From: Cinnamomum chago
Taxonomy: Eukaryota > Streptophyta > Magnoliopsida > Laurales > Lauraceae
Assembly: GCA_038049695.1 (NCBI GenBank)
Contig: CP142458.1
Coordinates: 60,235,501-60,299,500 of the forward strand
Length of the DNA stretch: 64,000 bases
Direction: 5' to 3'
The notes beneath the pieces were generated by a model, which searched no databases, was not told where the DNA came from, and worked only from the letters and a program-made list of their open reading frames with translations. The position numbers and the translations under genes were made by a program. Every line of letters starts with the position of its first letter. The first letter of the stretch is position 1. Below, in pieces: positions 9,056 to 21,689 of the stretch.

Positions 9056-12000
9056 ATGGAAAAATCAAGCTCTAGGGTGAATTGGGTTCTTACCATTCTC
9101 CTATTTTTTAATTTCTCCATTGAGGTGCATGGATCATATCAAGTCCCAGCCATGTTTGTGTTTGGAGATTCATTGGTTGATAATGGGAACAATAACAATC
9201 TCTACTCTTTGGCCAAAGCTAATTACTTTCCCTATGGGATTGATTTCTATCAAAGGCCTTCTGGGAGATTTTCTAATGGAAAAACTGCAGTAGATATGTG
9301 GGGTAAGATCTTATCTAATGATTATTTAATCACCATTCATTACAGTTGCTGCATCATTTTACTCAATTGTAATGTTGATGAGGCTGGCTTTTTCAGGTGA
9401 GATGTTGGGACTTCCATATCTTCCAACCTTTGTACAAAGCAAAAGTAATGTTCGTGCAATGCTAAGTGGTGTTAATTACGCTTTAGTAGCAGGAGGCATC
9501 CTTGATGAGACAGGCCAGCACTTGGTAATCACTACTAACTGCTACTACAGCTGTATTCATAGATTGTTTTCACCAAATAAACCTTCACTAACTTTTGTTT
9601 TGTCAAATCAATATTCTTAAGAAACATTTTTAGTGAGAACCTGAGGTATAGTTCTAAGTTAATGATCATGAATTATGAGAGGATGTAAGCAGGCCAATCC
9701 GGGCCATAACCAAAATGTATTCAGATCCAGAGACATTTTATATTTGATAGGATTCAGATCCCTGTAGGACTCTTGTGTGTTGGACCCAGATCTTTCATCA
9801 ACTAATTAAAAGTCAAAAAATGAGATTTTATAGTTATGGACACAAATCTGAAAAAATTGTAAGACTCATATTACGTCATGTTTAGTAATTGGTAAGGAAT
9901 CTGTAGATTTAAGGATTTCTTATTGCCTCTGGAACAAGGCTTTCCTTACAAGAAAATTGTATAGTTAGGATTCGATAGGTGAAATTTGGTAACAGGTAAG
10001 GAACTCACAGATCTGAAAGATTTTATAACCTTCATCTTTCAGCTAAGATTTCCACATTGAATGTGGGGTAATCTTTAAAAATAAGGATCTCCCATGACAC
10101 AGATTTTCAAATTTTACAATTGTCAAATGTGGATTTTTCACTTCAACTTTGTAAAAAGCAGAAATCTTTTCTATGAGGATTTGGTTGTTAAATGTGACAT
10201 TAGTATACTCAAGTTAATACCTCAAAATATAACTACTTGATAATACAAGCGGGTCTTTAGAAACGGCAATACAATCCAAGCTTAGTAGACTATTAAACTG
10301 TTGATAAATAGATGAAGTTGGTTTTGGATATGGATCCTATGGTTGGATTGGAACGCACAAATCAAAATATCAATCTGAAAACTCACAGATCATATGTTCA
10401 TGGATCAACATCCATATCAGAATTTCTTGCGCAAAACAGGGTGCACAGCTAGGTTCCTTTTTTTTTTTTTCCTCCCAATCGAAGAGTTCAGCTTGGTTCT
10501 TGTAGAAAAGGCCCGTGAGAGTAAGAAAATCAAACTCCCAAGTTATGATAGCCAGATACTTCAAAATAAACAACGCATCATATCATATCATATCGTATTT
10601 AACTTCATTTTTCATGTGTCAAATTCATGTCCTCGTTGTATCCTTGATGTGTCCCCACAGTATCTATCCTGTGTATGGGCATGGTAGTTCCAAGTAGAGA
10701 GAGAGAGAGAGAGAGTACAGTCTCTTTTTTTTTTTTTTGTGTTGTTTTGTTTTGTTTGTTGTTTTCTTGAAGGCAAATGTAATCTCGTCTGTTAATTTTT
10801 GTGACAGGGAGGGCGTTTTAGTTTAAGCCAACAGGTGATGAATTTCGAGAGCAACATGAATGACTTGAGAAATGAAATGGGGCCAAAGAACTTGACTCAG
10901 TACCTTGCAAAGTCAATTGCTCTGATGGTAATGGGAAGCAATGACTACCTGATCAACTACCTCCTGCCATACCTCTACAATTCCAGCCACAACTACACTC
11001 CTCAGGACTATGCCGACCTCCTCCTCAATCACTACACAAGGCAGATACTGGTAATCTGAAACCATTGAGTTCTTCAACTTCATTTTTTTTTTTTCCTCTC
11101 ATATATATACACAAGGCCTCAATTAGCCATTCCTTTTTTCTTATCAAAAAAAAATAAAATAAAATTCTGGGTCTGGATCAGGACCTTAGCCAACCTGAAC
11201 CTGACCAATTTAGTAATTAGATTGAGCATGCTCACCTGGACCTAACCCAGAAGTTAAAACAGAGTCAATCTGAAACTTCAAATATTTTCTTGTAGGGTTG
11301 GGAGGTGGAAAAGCAAGTAGGGACTCAACCTGAACCTGATCCATTTATTAAATATAAATAGGTTAGAAAATTGACCTCAGTCCAAACCAGAAGTACACAG
11401 GTCAACCGAATCCTAAATCTACCTGATTGAGGTGGTGGGTCAAGTTAGAAACTGGCAGCACTCTCGTTGACATTTCCAACCCATTAATAGATGGGTTATG
11501 TTTGTTTTGGGCCACTACTTCTCTATTCTGAGAGTTGGGCTGACCCTTTTACTTTCTAGTCGAGTTCCTCTTGATATGGGGTGGTTCCATACTCACTAGA
11601 CAAGCCACCAACCCGACCTGACCGATCGCCACTCTCACTCCCCACAGAATAGGGCCAGATATGAGGCCTGACTGGACCAGAAAGTAGTAGGTCTGGATCC
11701 AATATTAGAGAGATCATCCCAGCTAATAGAGTGATCAGCTGACTCACTTGGATGTTAATCCATTTGAACTTGATCCCAATTTTATACAAAAATGAATTGC
11801 TGAAGAAACAATGGGCCTATTGAACTTATTACTAACCCATAAAAGTTGGTCATTGGGCCCTGAATTTTTGCCTGATTGATATCGGTTCCAGGTTTGGACC
11901 CACAATCAACAATTATGAAACTGATAATCTATCAATGGCATAAGTTACCATCTCAATCTTAGCTGGACTCTCTTATTGCAGGCAGTTCACAGTATAGGGG

Positions 12001-13613
12001 TGCGGAAGTTCTTTCTGGCTGGACTAGGCCCACTTGGTTGTATTCCTTACCAATTAGCACTGAACCAAACCCCGCCGGGGCAGTGTGTCTCCGGCGTTAA
12101 TGAGATCGTCGGACTATTCAATGTGGGCCTAAAATCTCTGGTCGACCAGCTCAATGGCAACCACACTGGGGCAATCTTTCTCTACGGCAACGCTTATCAA
12201 GCCGTCAGTGACATGCTCAATGACCCTTCAACTTATGGTGAGATACTTTCAATTATAACTGCAACTGGGCAGGCCCAAGCTATCCAAGCACAATTCTGTT
12301 TTATTTTGTTGATACTGATATTCAGAGACATGTGTAACCCGCTGGACTATACTTCAAGGGCTGGCTCAGCTCGTTAGAAAACAGGCATGCCACTCAATGG
12401 ACAATGGATTAGGCCCAGGACATACACATTTAGATGTAGAGCTGGTAATGGTTCCCATCCTAGCCAGATGAAATACTTTCCTGTATACCAAAACACCCAA
12501 AAAAATTGGGTTAGGGTTCCAAGATTTCTAGCCATTTTAGTTTGGGCCTCCATGTCCTTTATCCTGGCCTGAAGAAATCATATGGCCCAAATATCTGAAT
12601 GCTACAACTGTATATGTCACATCTATGAGGCTATAGTAAGTTAACAGAAGTAGGAAATCCTAAATGAGCACAAGCCCAAATTTAATATCCATTTAACTGC
12701 GCACCATTGGGTTTTTTATTTATTTTCTTTTCTTTTCTTTGCTAGCCAGGGGAGCTGGACCCATGAGAGACCCGCCAACTACTGGAGTGGACTCCAGCAC
12801 ACTCTGGGAAGAGAAAGCATGCCCACTCAAGGAGAGGATTCATACATCAATCACTAGATAGCTGGGTGAGATATGAGATAACCAAACAATTGTGAAGTCC
12901 CTATGTTCTCTACTCACCATTGGATTAAAATCCAAAAATTGATGCCTTCTAAAACCATTAAATTATAGGGTAATAGATCAAAGGGTTAGAATGATCTAAT
13001 GGGGCCGGATGATCTTTTGTATGCCCCTATGTGTTATTTAGATCTGTTGAGCCCCCACCACCCACATGATTGACATGGATCCACAAGGGGGATCTCATGA
13101 GAGGTGCTTAAGAGAGGGTGCCCCATATTTAGTAGGGAAATCCTTAAATGAGCACCATCCAAGTCTAGGTCTGTGTCTGGGTTTCGTCAGTGTCTTGACA
13201 AAAGATTTTGTGTATCATACGAACCAGAAGCCTAGACCCATTTTGTGTTCCATGTTCAGGTCCACATCAATTGATTTTGGTCCGGTCCAGCTATACTATG
13301 GACCCAACCCAATTCCCCATGGACATTTTATTTTGGCCATCATGGACAAGATATGAATGGACGGCTGATCCATCTTCATGCTTACATGACAGGGTTTCAC
13401 GTGACTAATGAGGGATGCTGTGGGATTGGGAGGAACAAAGGGAAGGTGACATGCCTTCCCCTCTCAATACCATGTGCAAACAGGGATCAATACATCTTCT
13501 GGGATGCCTTCCATCCAACACAAGCTGTCAATGCCATCTTTGCTCAGAGGGCTTTTTCTGGCCCCCCTTCATATTGCTATCCAATCAACATACAACAGAT
13601 GGCACTAAAGTAA
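9056..13613 (+). CDS. GDSL-motif esterase/lipase, apparently intact
   Basis: Five exons: 9056–9302, 9397–9524, 10808–11050, 11982–12237 and 13393–13613, all with GT–AG introns. Together they give 364 codons plus stop, normal for plant SGNH/GDSL lipases. Residues 1–27 look like a secretion signal. Block I is [15 protein letters not shown] with nucleophile Ser39, block III is MGSNDYL (Asn170), and block V is WDAFHPT with Asp329 and His332. Such proteins are usually secreted or cell-wall hydrolases of acyl esters; the substrate cannot be told. ATG 9056 is the first in frame; the preceding codons are not ATG. In block II, residues 112–113 are Leu-Val where the duplicate has the usual Ser-Ala; the glycines are kept. 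The duplicate at 55127–59840 is frameshifted. Confidence 0.9.
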
Positions 13614-13662
13614 ACAAATATTACTAGCCCCGTTTCATCTTGTTGTAGCATAGTTATGGATG

Positions 13663-13668
13663 AATAAA
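13663..13668 (+). terminator. Polyadenylation signal of GDSL gene
   Basis: AATAAA lies 50 bp after the GDSL stop codon. The same signal is kept in the duplicate at 59887–59892. Confidence 0.55.
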
Positions 13669-13894
13669 TATTTTGAAATATATGTATGTGTATGTGTATA
13701 TTCTCTTTCTCTGTGGCTTTAAGCTCTTTCTTTTGTGGTGACATGTATGCATTAAATAATGATCTATATGACTCTAATCCTGTGGTTTTTCAGTCAAATC
13801 AAGCTCAACCTCTTTGTATTTAGACCTAAAATTATACACATTTGGTTCCACGGGCCTCGATGTTAGACCTTGGCACGTTGTCAGAGATTTCTTC

Positions 13895-14510
13895 TTCCAA
13901 CTAGACTCCTGTAGGTGTGGAATTGACTGTTGACCTGGGAAGTCAAGCAGGAATTTGAATAATGACAAGCATTAGAACTTTTATCATTCACCGAGAGACT
14001 ACTTGGATCCATCGATGACGCGAAACAGAAAATCCCAACCTTAGATTCTTTTATTGTAAAAATGGATACATGGGATCGTGTTAACCAAGCAACATATTCC
14101 ACCATAGACTTGCTTAAAAAAATAGCTTATGAAAAGTTACTTTAAAAATAGTAACTATAGAGTGGGTTATATTCGTGCATTTCCTTACCGTGCACTCCGG
14201 TTGCTGGGGCCTACATGGATCCTCATAGATCATGCGACATAGAAGAGATGAAAGATCCAATCATGATGGACCCACACATAAAAAATGGGGTCAATCTCAT
14301 TCCTCTAGTCCTTCGCTCTATAGCTCATAAGTTTAATGCCTTTATATTAAAGAAAAAAGTTGACCTTCAATCCAATGCTTTAATTCATTCGGTGAGTGCA
14401 AATCCCTAGGTCTAGCGACGATCATGGGATTTTTCGTGTCTATGAACAGTTCAGATGGATCATAAGGTAGGCTTACTGAAAATTATCATCGTAAGGATGC
14501 CAAGGAACAT
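13895..14510. repeat. Dispersed repeat family, copy 1
   Basis: The block starting near CTCCTGTAGGTGTGGAATTG and running through ATAGTAACTATAGAGTGGGT recurs with moderate divergence at 20955–21600. Its later part (GGTGAGTGCAAATCCCTAGGTC) recurs at 20470–20640 and 62740–62930. No coding capacity; the element type is not identified. Confidence 0.65.
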
Positions 14511-14536
14511 TTTCATATATATATATATATATATAT

Positions 14537-14775
14537 CGCCAGCTCTCCTAAGCCGCAGCTTAACTTATCCTAAGTTAAAACATGGCTAGTTCCATAAATC
14601 AAACTTGATTATGCTGTTTTTTGCATAATGATCGTCTCCAAAATCGAGATAAATTCAATCAGAACTAGATTTTTCAATTTCATCATACAAAAAGCAGATA
14701 TAATCAACTTTGATTTGTAGGACCAACACTATTACAGCTTAGGATAAGTTAAGCTGCAGCTTAGGAGAGTCATGC
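14537..14775. mobile_element. MITE with about 32-bp terminal inverted repeats
   Basis: Left end CTCTCCTAAGCCGCAGCTTA and right end TAAGCTGCAGCTTAGGAGAG are inverted copies with one mismatch over about 30 bp. The element is about 239 bp and sits inside an (AT)n tract on both sides, so a TA-type target site is plausible but cannot be proved. Confidence 0.75.
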
Positions 14776-14799
14776 TATATATATATATATATATATATA

Positions 14800-14935
14800 A
14801 ATATTCAAGTGAGGGACTTTCCTTTTTGGGGATGTTTCAAATACAAAATGACTTTTGTATTTAAAGGGAGTACACCCTTTTATACTTAAAATCTCCTCAA
14901 GTGGTGAGAGAATCCCTCACTTGAATATCCTTATA
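14800..14935. mobile_element. Small foldback MITE
   Basis: ATATTCAAGTGAGGGA near 14801 and TCCCTCACTTGAATAT near 14915 are perfect inverted repeats at the ends of a segment of about 130 bp, flanked by AT repeats. Confidence 0.65.
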
Positions 14936-14939
14936 TATA

Positions 14940-15728
14940 AATATATAATATATATATATATATATATATTATGTACCACACCCATACATTTGCGGGTCTC
15001 TTTACAATTGCAAGACCTAGTCCGTTGTTGGTTAAGGTTGATCTTGAACCCTATAGCGCCATGTGCAGGAGTGATTAAGACAACTTCAGTCTTTCAATCG
15101 AGACTTATTTGTCCATAAGTAATCAGCATGGGAAGACTCGTTAAAATGATGACACGCAACACCGATATGCAAGAAAAACAACAAGATGCTCAAACGACCC
15201 CATGCAATGATGTGACATGCGACCTTTTGTTTCAGATGTTTGGTGTTCTATTGTTTTTGTACTTGCATGTTTGTTTTCTGAACTTTTCTTTCCACAATTA
15301 AAAAACGGCCTGAGCCCCACCCTGAGCCGGCTCTAGGCGGACTTTTTTTTTTTTTTTTTCATTACCTTTTCTTTCTTATGCTTTAGGACCTATTTGGATG
15401 TATGGTGAATTAAAATATGGTGAGGTGAAGCATCAAATTAAGAGAGAATAAAATATAAAGTGTTATGATAATATTTTGTTTTTAGTTATTTGATTTAGAA
15501 TCTTTTTGACTTTTTGTATATAAACGTAAAGTTTTTTTGTCTTTTAGTGGAAAAATGAAGTTTTTTTTTTTAAAGATGGAGGGAATGTTGAAATTATGTA
15601 CTTTTGATATGACCATTGTCAATTCTTGTCTGGATTCACTTCACTTCACTCTAACTTAGTTAAGTGTCAAACACGCCCTTAAGGGTAACTGAATTGCAAA
15701 AAGGGGAAAGAGAGACATGAGATCAAAG
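14940..15728. repeat. Repeat block X (direct repeat left of hAT)
   Basis: An (AT)n tract followed by TGTACCACACCCATACATTT and about 450 bp of sequence ending near GAGACATGAGATCAAAG. The same block, again preceded by (AT)n, recurs at 18607–19110 on the other side of the hAT element. Block X additionally contains a MITE at 15386–15678. Confidence 0.75.
15386..15678. mobile_element. Tourist-like (Harbinger) MITE
   Basis: A 293-bp insertion beginning GGACCTATTTGGATG and ending CAAACACGCCC, flanked by TTA at 15383–15385 and 15679–15681. Block Y at 19055–19070 is the empty site (CTTTTAGGATAATTG), which supports both boundaries. Confidence 0.8.
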
Positions 15729-18606
15729 TAGGCATGTCCCGTGCCACGGGCCAGGCCTTGCCAGGGATGGGCCGTGCCGTGCCAGGCCGGCGGACCAGGT
15801 GTGCGTCCTTCAAATTTTTTTCCTTTTTTTTTTCTTATCAGTATTAAAAATAAAAATTAGAACATAAGCACGGAGAATGACAAAGATATTTAAGTGGTTC
15901 GGTCAAACTCGATCTACTCCACTAAGAAAAGAGAACCATTTAGATCTTAACTTCTTGAAGGTTTCTAAATAGGATTACATTCAAAACCTTACAATCTTTT
16001 TTAGAAAATAAAAAAAGAATAAAAAATTTATATATTTACAAATTACAATGAAGGAAAAAGTAAAAAATCAGATGCGTAGTCCACTAATGTATTATGTTGG
16101 ATCATAATCTTCCATTGATGTCAACTCTTACTTCCTCTTGTCTGTCAAATACCAGTCTCGTAGGCAAACACAACACTCTACCATTTCTTCAGTTAGATTT
16201 GATTTTTTGTCATCCACCACACGTCCACCTATAGTAAAAGTCTGTTCTAATGCTACAAAAGACATTGGAATAGTCAATAGATCACGAGTCATGACGGCCA
16301 ACACTGAATAAACGCTTTTTTGTTGCTTTCATCAGGCTAAAAGGTCAAAACTAGATGCATCCTTGCACCCGTTTTACACCGACGTCAAGATACGATGATA
16401 ACTCCGTCACAATATTACTTGAGCTTGAGTTGGATGCCATGCCCGTGGACAGGGAAGAATACCACACATACCACTCACCGACACCTGTTTGCTGGACTTC
16501 TAAATAGCCCATACTAAGCTCAGTTGTACCCATTTTGCTCACAATAAAATTGAAAAAGTGCTTGTAAATTTGCCCTTATATGTGAAAAAATATTTAAATC
16601 TATATAATTCTTATTTTTATTTATTTCATCAATAAAAAATTGTACACAACTTAATTTTAACCTAGCATCAAATACAGCAGCTAAAGAAAATGTTATTGGA
16701 ACCTTTTTCCAATATTTATTAAATTTTTCTTCCATGTTTCTAATAGTGTTACTCAGTAAAAAAATGATCTCTAAATCTACTGAATTGTAAAGTAATTTTA
16801 AAAAGCTTCTTTAAAGCTTCATTAGATGTGGGATAGTATATCTCGAAAAAAAAATAATGTTGAAGTATAAAAAACTTCCATTAAATCTCTTATATGGGCA
16901 CATAACTTCCAATGTTCATCACTAATCATCAAATCTTGTGTATGAAAAGCACAAAATTCATTCAAAACAGTTTTCCGATCAAGTGCCTTGTTTAATAAAT
17001 CCTACATAAAATTACATCTATGTTCTACCTTTTTAGGCATTTTAATAGCTGATACGCCTTGCCTCGCACATATTTGGGTATACAATTGTCTTCTCTGTAC
17101 GTAGGAGAAAATAAATCTAACAATGTCTTTAATAGCATCTGTGTAACTTACAATATGCTTTAAACCAGCCTTTGTCAATGAGATTTAAGATGTGACAAAT
17201 ACATCTATTTTGAAAGATATAACTATCTATCAAAGTTGCAAGTGGCATCTGCATTCTCATTAATTCAATAGCCAATGTATTATTACTGGCATTATCTAAA
17301 GTTATAGATAAAACTTTTTCTTTAATATTATATTCATCTAGTTTTTCCAAAATAAATGTACTTATTCTAGTGCCATTGTGTGGCCATTCAAGACAGGTAA
17401 AACTAATTATACGTTTATTAATAATCCATTTTGCATGTATGTTATGTGCAGCAATACAAAGAAAACTATCACCCCCTTTAGAAGTCTACATATCTGTGGT
17501 TATGGCCATTATACCAGGAATTTCTGCAAGGTAAGTTTTGATATTTGTTTTCTCTTCCTGCCAGAGTCTAATAGCATCATTTCTTGCTATATTTCTTAAA
17601 ATACTGTGAAATTGTGGTTGACAGTATTTCTGGAACATTTTCAAAAATCTCATTTTCAACAAAAGAAAATAGTAATTCGGGTAACACAATCATCTTAACA
17701 AGATTTTGTTTAGCACTTTGTGCATTAAAAGAAAAAAGACTCAAACTACTACTACCACCACCACCATCAGCAGTAGAAATTTGGGTCTGTGAACCAAGCC
17801 TCTTTGTCCCTGCATCCGTCGGCTTATGTAAGGCTAAACATTTTGCCTATGTCTTGTCAAATGGGCGGTACCCGATTTTGACTCGGCACCATAAATCTTA
17901 CTACAAAATTTGCATTTTGCCTTTTCAACTTTCTTTCCATTTTCAATAACATCAAACCTTGTAAATACATCTCAAACTACTGAAGTTCTCTTCCTGTTTG
18001 TTGGTTTACGGGAACTCTGAGGAAAGGGGGGTGGTAAATCACCTACTTCATCCTGTAATTCAATAAAATCTTCTTTTACCCCTAAATTAACGGAAGAAGA
18101 TTCTGTGGAAAATCTTCTAGCCATATTTCAAAAAATAAAATTTATAAATAACAACAGTAATAGGCTAATAGCCTTCTTTTGTGATAATTAATATAAGAAA
18201 TGGGAGAAAATGAGAGTTAATATAATATAATATAAACTTATATATATACATATATATGGAATATCAAATTTAAATAATATAAATACCTCTAAATCTTTGA
18301 AGGTCCCTTTAATCTTGATTTTTGATGACTTAAACATTGGCCCTTCAAAAGCTTTTTGGAGAAAGTGAAAGAGTTGAATACTTTGAGAGAGAGAGCTATA
18401 AAATGTATAAAGAGTGAGAGAGAGTTGTGTAAATTGGTGAGGAATGAGAATAAGAGGGTTAGGGTATTTATAAACTTTGTAAAATGAAAAATGACATAAA
18501 ATACCCCTGATATAACCGTTTTATAGCTGTTGGGGGGGGGGGGTAAAATAGAATTCTTTTTATAAAAAAAAAGGGCATTTGGCAGTTTGGCGGGCCCGAG
18601 AAGACC
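15729..18606 (-). mobile_element. Decayed hAT transposon
   Basis: The left end, TAGGCATGTCCCGTGCC, resembles the TAGAGATGTC terminus of the smaller hAT at 52687–53874. The right end, at 18400–18600, shares GGGTTAGGGTATTTATAAAC, a poly-G tract and GGCGGGCC with that element, then runs into (AT)n. Between them is a broken reverse-strand BED-finger transposase. No clear target-site duplication remains. Confidence 0.7.
16351..18124 (-). pseudogene. hAT transposase, RICESLEEPER-like
   Basis: Read right to left, the start is at 18124 (MARRFSTESSS). A BED-type zinc finger follows, with CKFC near 17900 and a split His pair. Then come DAIRLWQEEKTNIKTYLAEI with the catalytic-core Asp in AITTDM near 17490, VLSITLDNASNN and CHILNL near 17200–17300, the DUF4413-like WKKVPITFSLAAVFDARLKL near 16680, and the start of the C-terminal dimerisation region (ELSSYLDV) near 16390. 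It is fragmented by several stops and frameshifts, so it is not functional. The family call rests on the order of these motifs. Confidence 0.8.
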
Positions 18607-18609
18607 ACA

Positions 18610-18652
<43 letters not shown>

Positions 18653-19110
18653 TGTACCACACCCATATATTTGTGTGTCTCTTTACAATTGAGAAGACCA
18701 AGTCCGTTGTTGGTTAAGGTTGATCCTGAACCCATAGCTCTATGTCCCGGAGTGAATAAGACAACTTCAGTCTTTCAATCGAGACTTATTTGTCCATAAG
18801 TAATCAGCATGGCAAGACTCGTTAAAATGAAGACACGCAACAGCGATATGCAGGAAAAACTACAAGATACTCAAACAACCCATGCAATGATGTGACATGC
18901 TACCTTTTGTTTTAGATGTTGGGTGTTCTTTTGTTTTAGTACTTATCTTGCATGTTTGTTTTCTGAACTTCTCTTTCCACAATTAAAAAAAGGCCAGAGC
19001 CCCAGCCTGAGCCGGCTCTAGTCGGACTATTTTTTTTATTTTTATTTTTTTTCTCTTTTAGGATAATTGAATTGCAGAAGGGGGAAAGAGAGACATGGGT
19101 TCAAAGGAAC
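18607..19110. repeat. Repeat block Y (direct repeat right of hAT)
   Basis: An (AT)n tract followed by TGTACCACACCCATATATTT and sequence matching block X at 14940–15728 to GAGACATGGGTTCAAAG. It lacks the Tourist-like MITE present in X. Confidence 0.75.
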
Positions 19111-20430
19111 CCCCAAATCGGGCTCTAGTCGGACTTTGCTGAGTCCTCGTCCCAACTCGATTTTCCTCCTCTTCTTCTTCTCAAGAACCCTCTTTCAAAT
19201 TCTTACTTAATAGAACCTGACCCAACAAGCTCTCTCTCAATATGCACTCTTGATGTTAGTCTCTATCTCTCCTCCTCCTCTCTCTCACTCATAGATGAAC
19301 AATTCAATGTGATCACTACGCTGAGTCACAAATCAGAATCTAACTCAACTCGGCTCAAGTTGAGGCCAATTCAAGTTCCAAGTTCCAATTGGAATTCAAC
19401 TCGACTCAGGGCAATCGGACAGACTAATTATTTGTGTTGGGCCTATTCATTGATTATTTAAAATTTTTCTCCTATGTTGGGTGACTAGTCACAAGTGATA
19501 CATTCATCTTGAAGACATGAGTGTGAAACGAAGTGTCAACACCACTGAACCATGAGTGTATCATATTTGTAAATTATATTAAACATCTTATTTAGGCCAA
19601 ACATGTCACTACTTTCTCAAAAAGTGAAATACAATATTTATGACCCACCTATCTCATTCCTGATCTCGTAATAAAAAAGACTCAATGTGAATGGATCCAA
19701 TGTTTTTACCTGTTTTTTTCTAGATACTTGCATTTCATACTTAGAGGACATAGGTAAGGACGTACGCCACAATGTGTGTATATAATTATTTTGCTGTTCC
19801 TTCCAGGGGTACCGACGGCTTGTAGAAGATATCAGAGTCCAAGCCCCTTTTGGGATCAACATGAATGCACTTTGATCATGGGAGGATTGTATCATGGAAA
19901 GGTCTCATTAATATTAATTTTTTCAGCATAAGCACATTAAAGCATAATGGTTTTTTAGGCTACACTATTTTTTTGAGGGATTTTTACGAAAAAATTAGCC
20001 TTATAATTAAACCGACTAGACAAATTGAACATTAAAAATATAAATTGATGGATTATGGTGCAGTAAATTTTTTTGAAAAAATTACCCCCGTGATGATATT
20101 ATCATTACCTATGTAATAATATCGTAATCCACCTTACACCCATTTTGCATTTATTCTACCCAACATAATCGATGTTCTAGCTTTTCCATCTCCATTTTCA
20201 ATGAAGTTTCTTTAAATATCAAAGAATAAAATGGTTCTTATCAAAAAGGAAAAAAAGGGAACCCATGTTTCGGATCCTACAAAAATTCCAATGCCTTAAG
20301 ATATTAGTTATAAATATTTGCTAGATCCCTATTGTGGATCCAAAAGTAGAAAGAGCTTTTTTCCTTTATGATACAATTACCAAAATAACTATGACTCTGA
20401 ACCTGGTCATTGGCCAACCCAATCAACCAT
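19111..20430. other. No gene seen
   Basis: AT-rich intergenic DNA with a CT-rich patch near 19240–19290. No coding, RNA or clear transposon signal was recognised. Confidence 0.5.
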
Positions 20431-21650
20431 CCGGTAAACATGGAATACAAGAAATAAACCGAACAATTATATATTACATAAAAAATTGACCCTCAATTCA
20501 ATAGTGCCGTCCATTTGGTGGTGTAAACCCCTAGGTCCCGTGACTATCAAGGGGTGTCCTGTGTGTGTGAACCGTTAGATGAATCACAAAGTGGGCTTGC
20601 TGGAAGTTCTCACCTTAAGGATGCACGTAGACATTTTCCCCATGGCCGGAGTAGTCTACCACACCCATCCTTTGTGTTTATTTACAATTGAGAAGACCAA
20701 GACCGGTGTCGGTCAAGATCAACCGTGAACTCTATAGCCCTATTTCAGTGAGTGATCAAGACTACCCTTCAAGCCATTCTTCTACAAGTCCGATCACACC
20801 TCCGAGTCACCAAGGTCCATCGCTGAGCTTAATTGTCTCAACCTTAATTGTCCTTTTCTTTTGTTTGAGGCCATTGTATAAACCTTAATTGTCTATATCT
20901 TTTGTTAAACTTTTAGCATTATTAATGAAATGTGTTTACTCTAAATTGTTATTGGTTTGTCCTCTACTGGACTCCAGTAGGTGTGGAATTGACTCCTCTT
21001 GGTCCGCCAAGTCGGGCAGAAACTTGAATAATGGCCAGTATCGAGTCTTTTATCATTTTGTTTGTGGACTCTTTGGATCCAACGATGACTTAGAACAGAG
21101 AAATCCCAACCTTAGATGCTTTTATTTTAAAATGGATACATACGATCATGTTAACCAAGAAACATATTTCCCTAGATTTACTAAATAAAGTAGCTTATGT
21201 GAAGCTACTTTTAAAATAGTAACTATAGAGTGGGTAATATTCCTGTGCATCTTTACTGTGCAAACCAGTTGCTAGGGCCCACACATCATGGGACATATGG
21301 GATGGAAAGATACACTCATGATGGACGTTAATTTGAAAATTGGCGTTTATCTTTATGTCTTTAACCCCATGGTCCTTGGCCCATAATTTTAACGGTTTTA
21401 TATTAAATAAAAAATTGACCCACAATTCAATAGTCCAGCCTATTTAGTGGTGCAAGCACCTAGATCCAATGACTATCAAAGGGCGTCCCATATTTGTGCA
21501 CGGTTCGGATGAATTGCAAAGCGGGCACACAGGAAGTTCTCGCCTTAAGGATGCACATAAACATTCCCCCCATAGAGTAGTTTACTTTACCCGTCTCTCT
21601 ATTTACATTTGAGAAGACCAAGAGCAGTGTCTATTTACAATTGAGTCCTT
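20431..21650. repeat. Dispersed repeat family, copies 2 and 3
   Basis: Two further copies of the family at 13895. Positions 20455–20770 carry GTGCCGTCCATTTGGTGGTG through GAGAAGACCAAGACCGG. Positions 20955–21600 repeat CAGTAGGTGTGGAATTGACT through the same TTAAGGATGCAC block. The downstream TTTACAATTGAGAAGACCA is also in blocks X and Y, so these pieces come from one long repeat. No intact ORF. Confidence 0.65.
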
Positions 21651-21689
21651 TACATCTACCCCACCCCCTAGGCATCTCTGGGACCCTAA

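Larger units (their letters stand above)
4711..13938 (+). repeat. Duplicon A of a two-copy segmental duplication
   Basis: Collinear with 38792–60120 from just right of the chromovirus LTR to the 3' flank of the GDSL gene. Shared blocks in order are: short 43-codon ORF, CACTA end, copia integrase remnant, copia gag remnant, AT-rich segment, foldback region, LTR, GDSL gene and its 3' flank. Exon comparison shows only a few per cent difference. Compared with B, copy A lacks the two Mutator MITEs, the 9.3-kb CACTA and the 1.2-kb hAT. It has two internal deletions in the copia part and carries the chromovirus at its left edge. Confidence 0.9.

Noticed and set aside
10370..10697. ORFs within GDSL intron 2
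   Set aside because: They lie between clear splice sites, show no domain and are not preserved in length in the duplicate.
18289..18735. ORFs with Ile-Tyr repeats
   Set aside because: They are translation of an (AT)n microsatellite.
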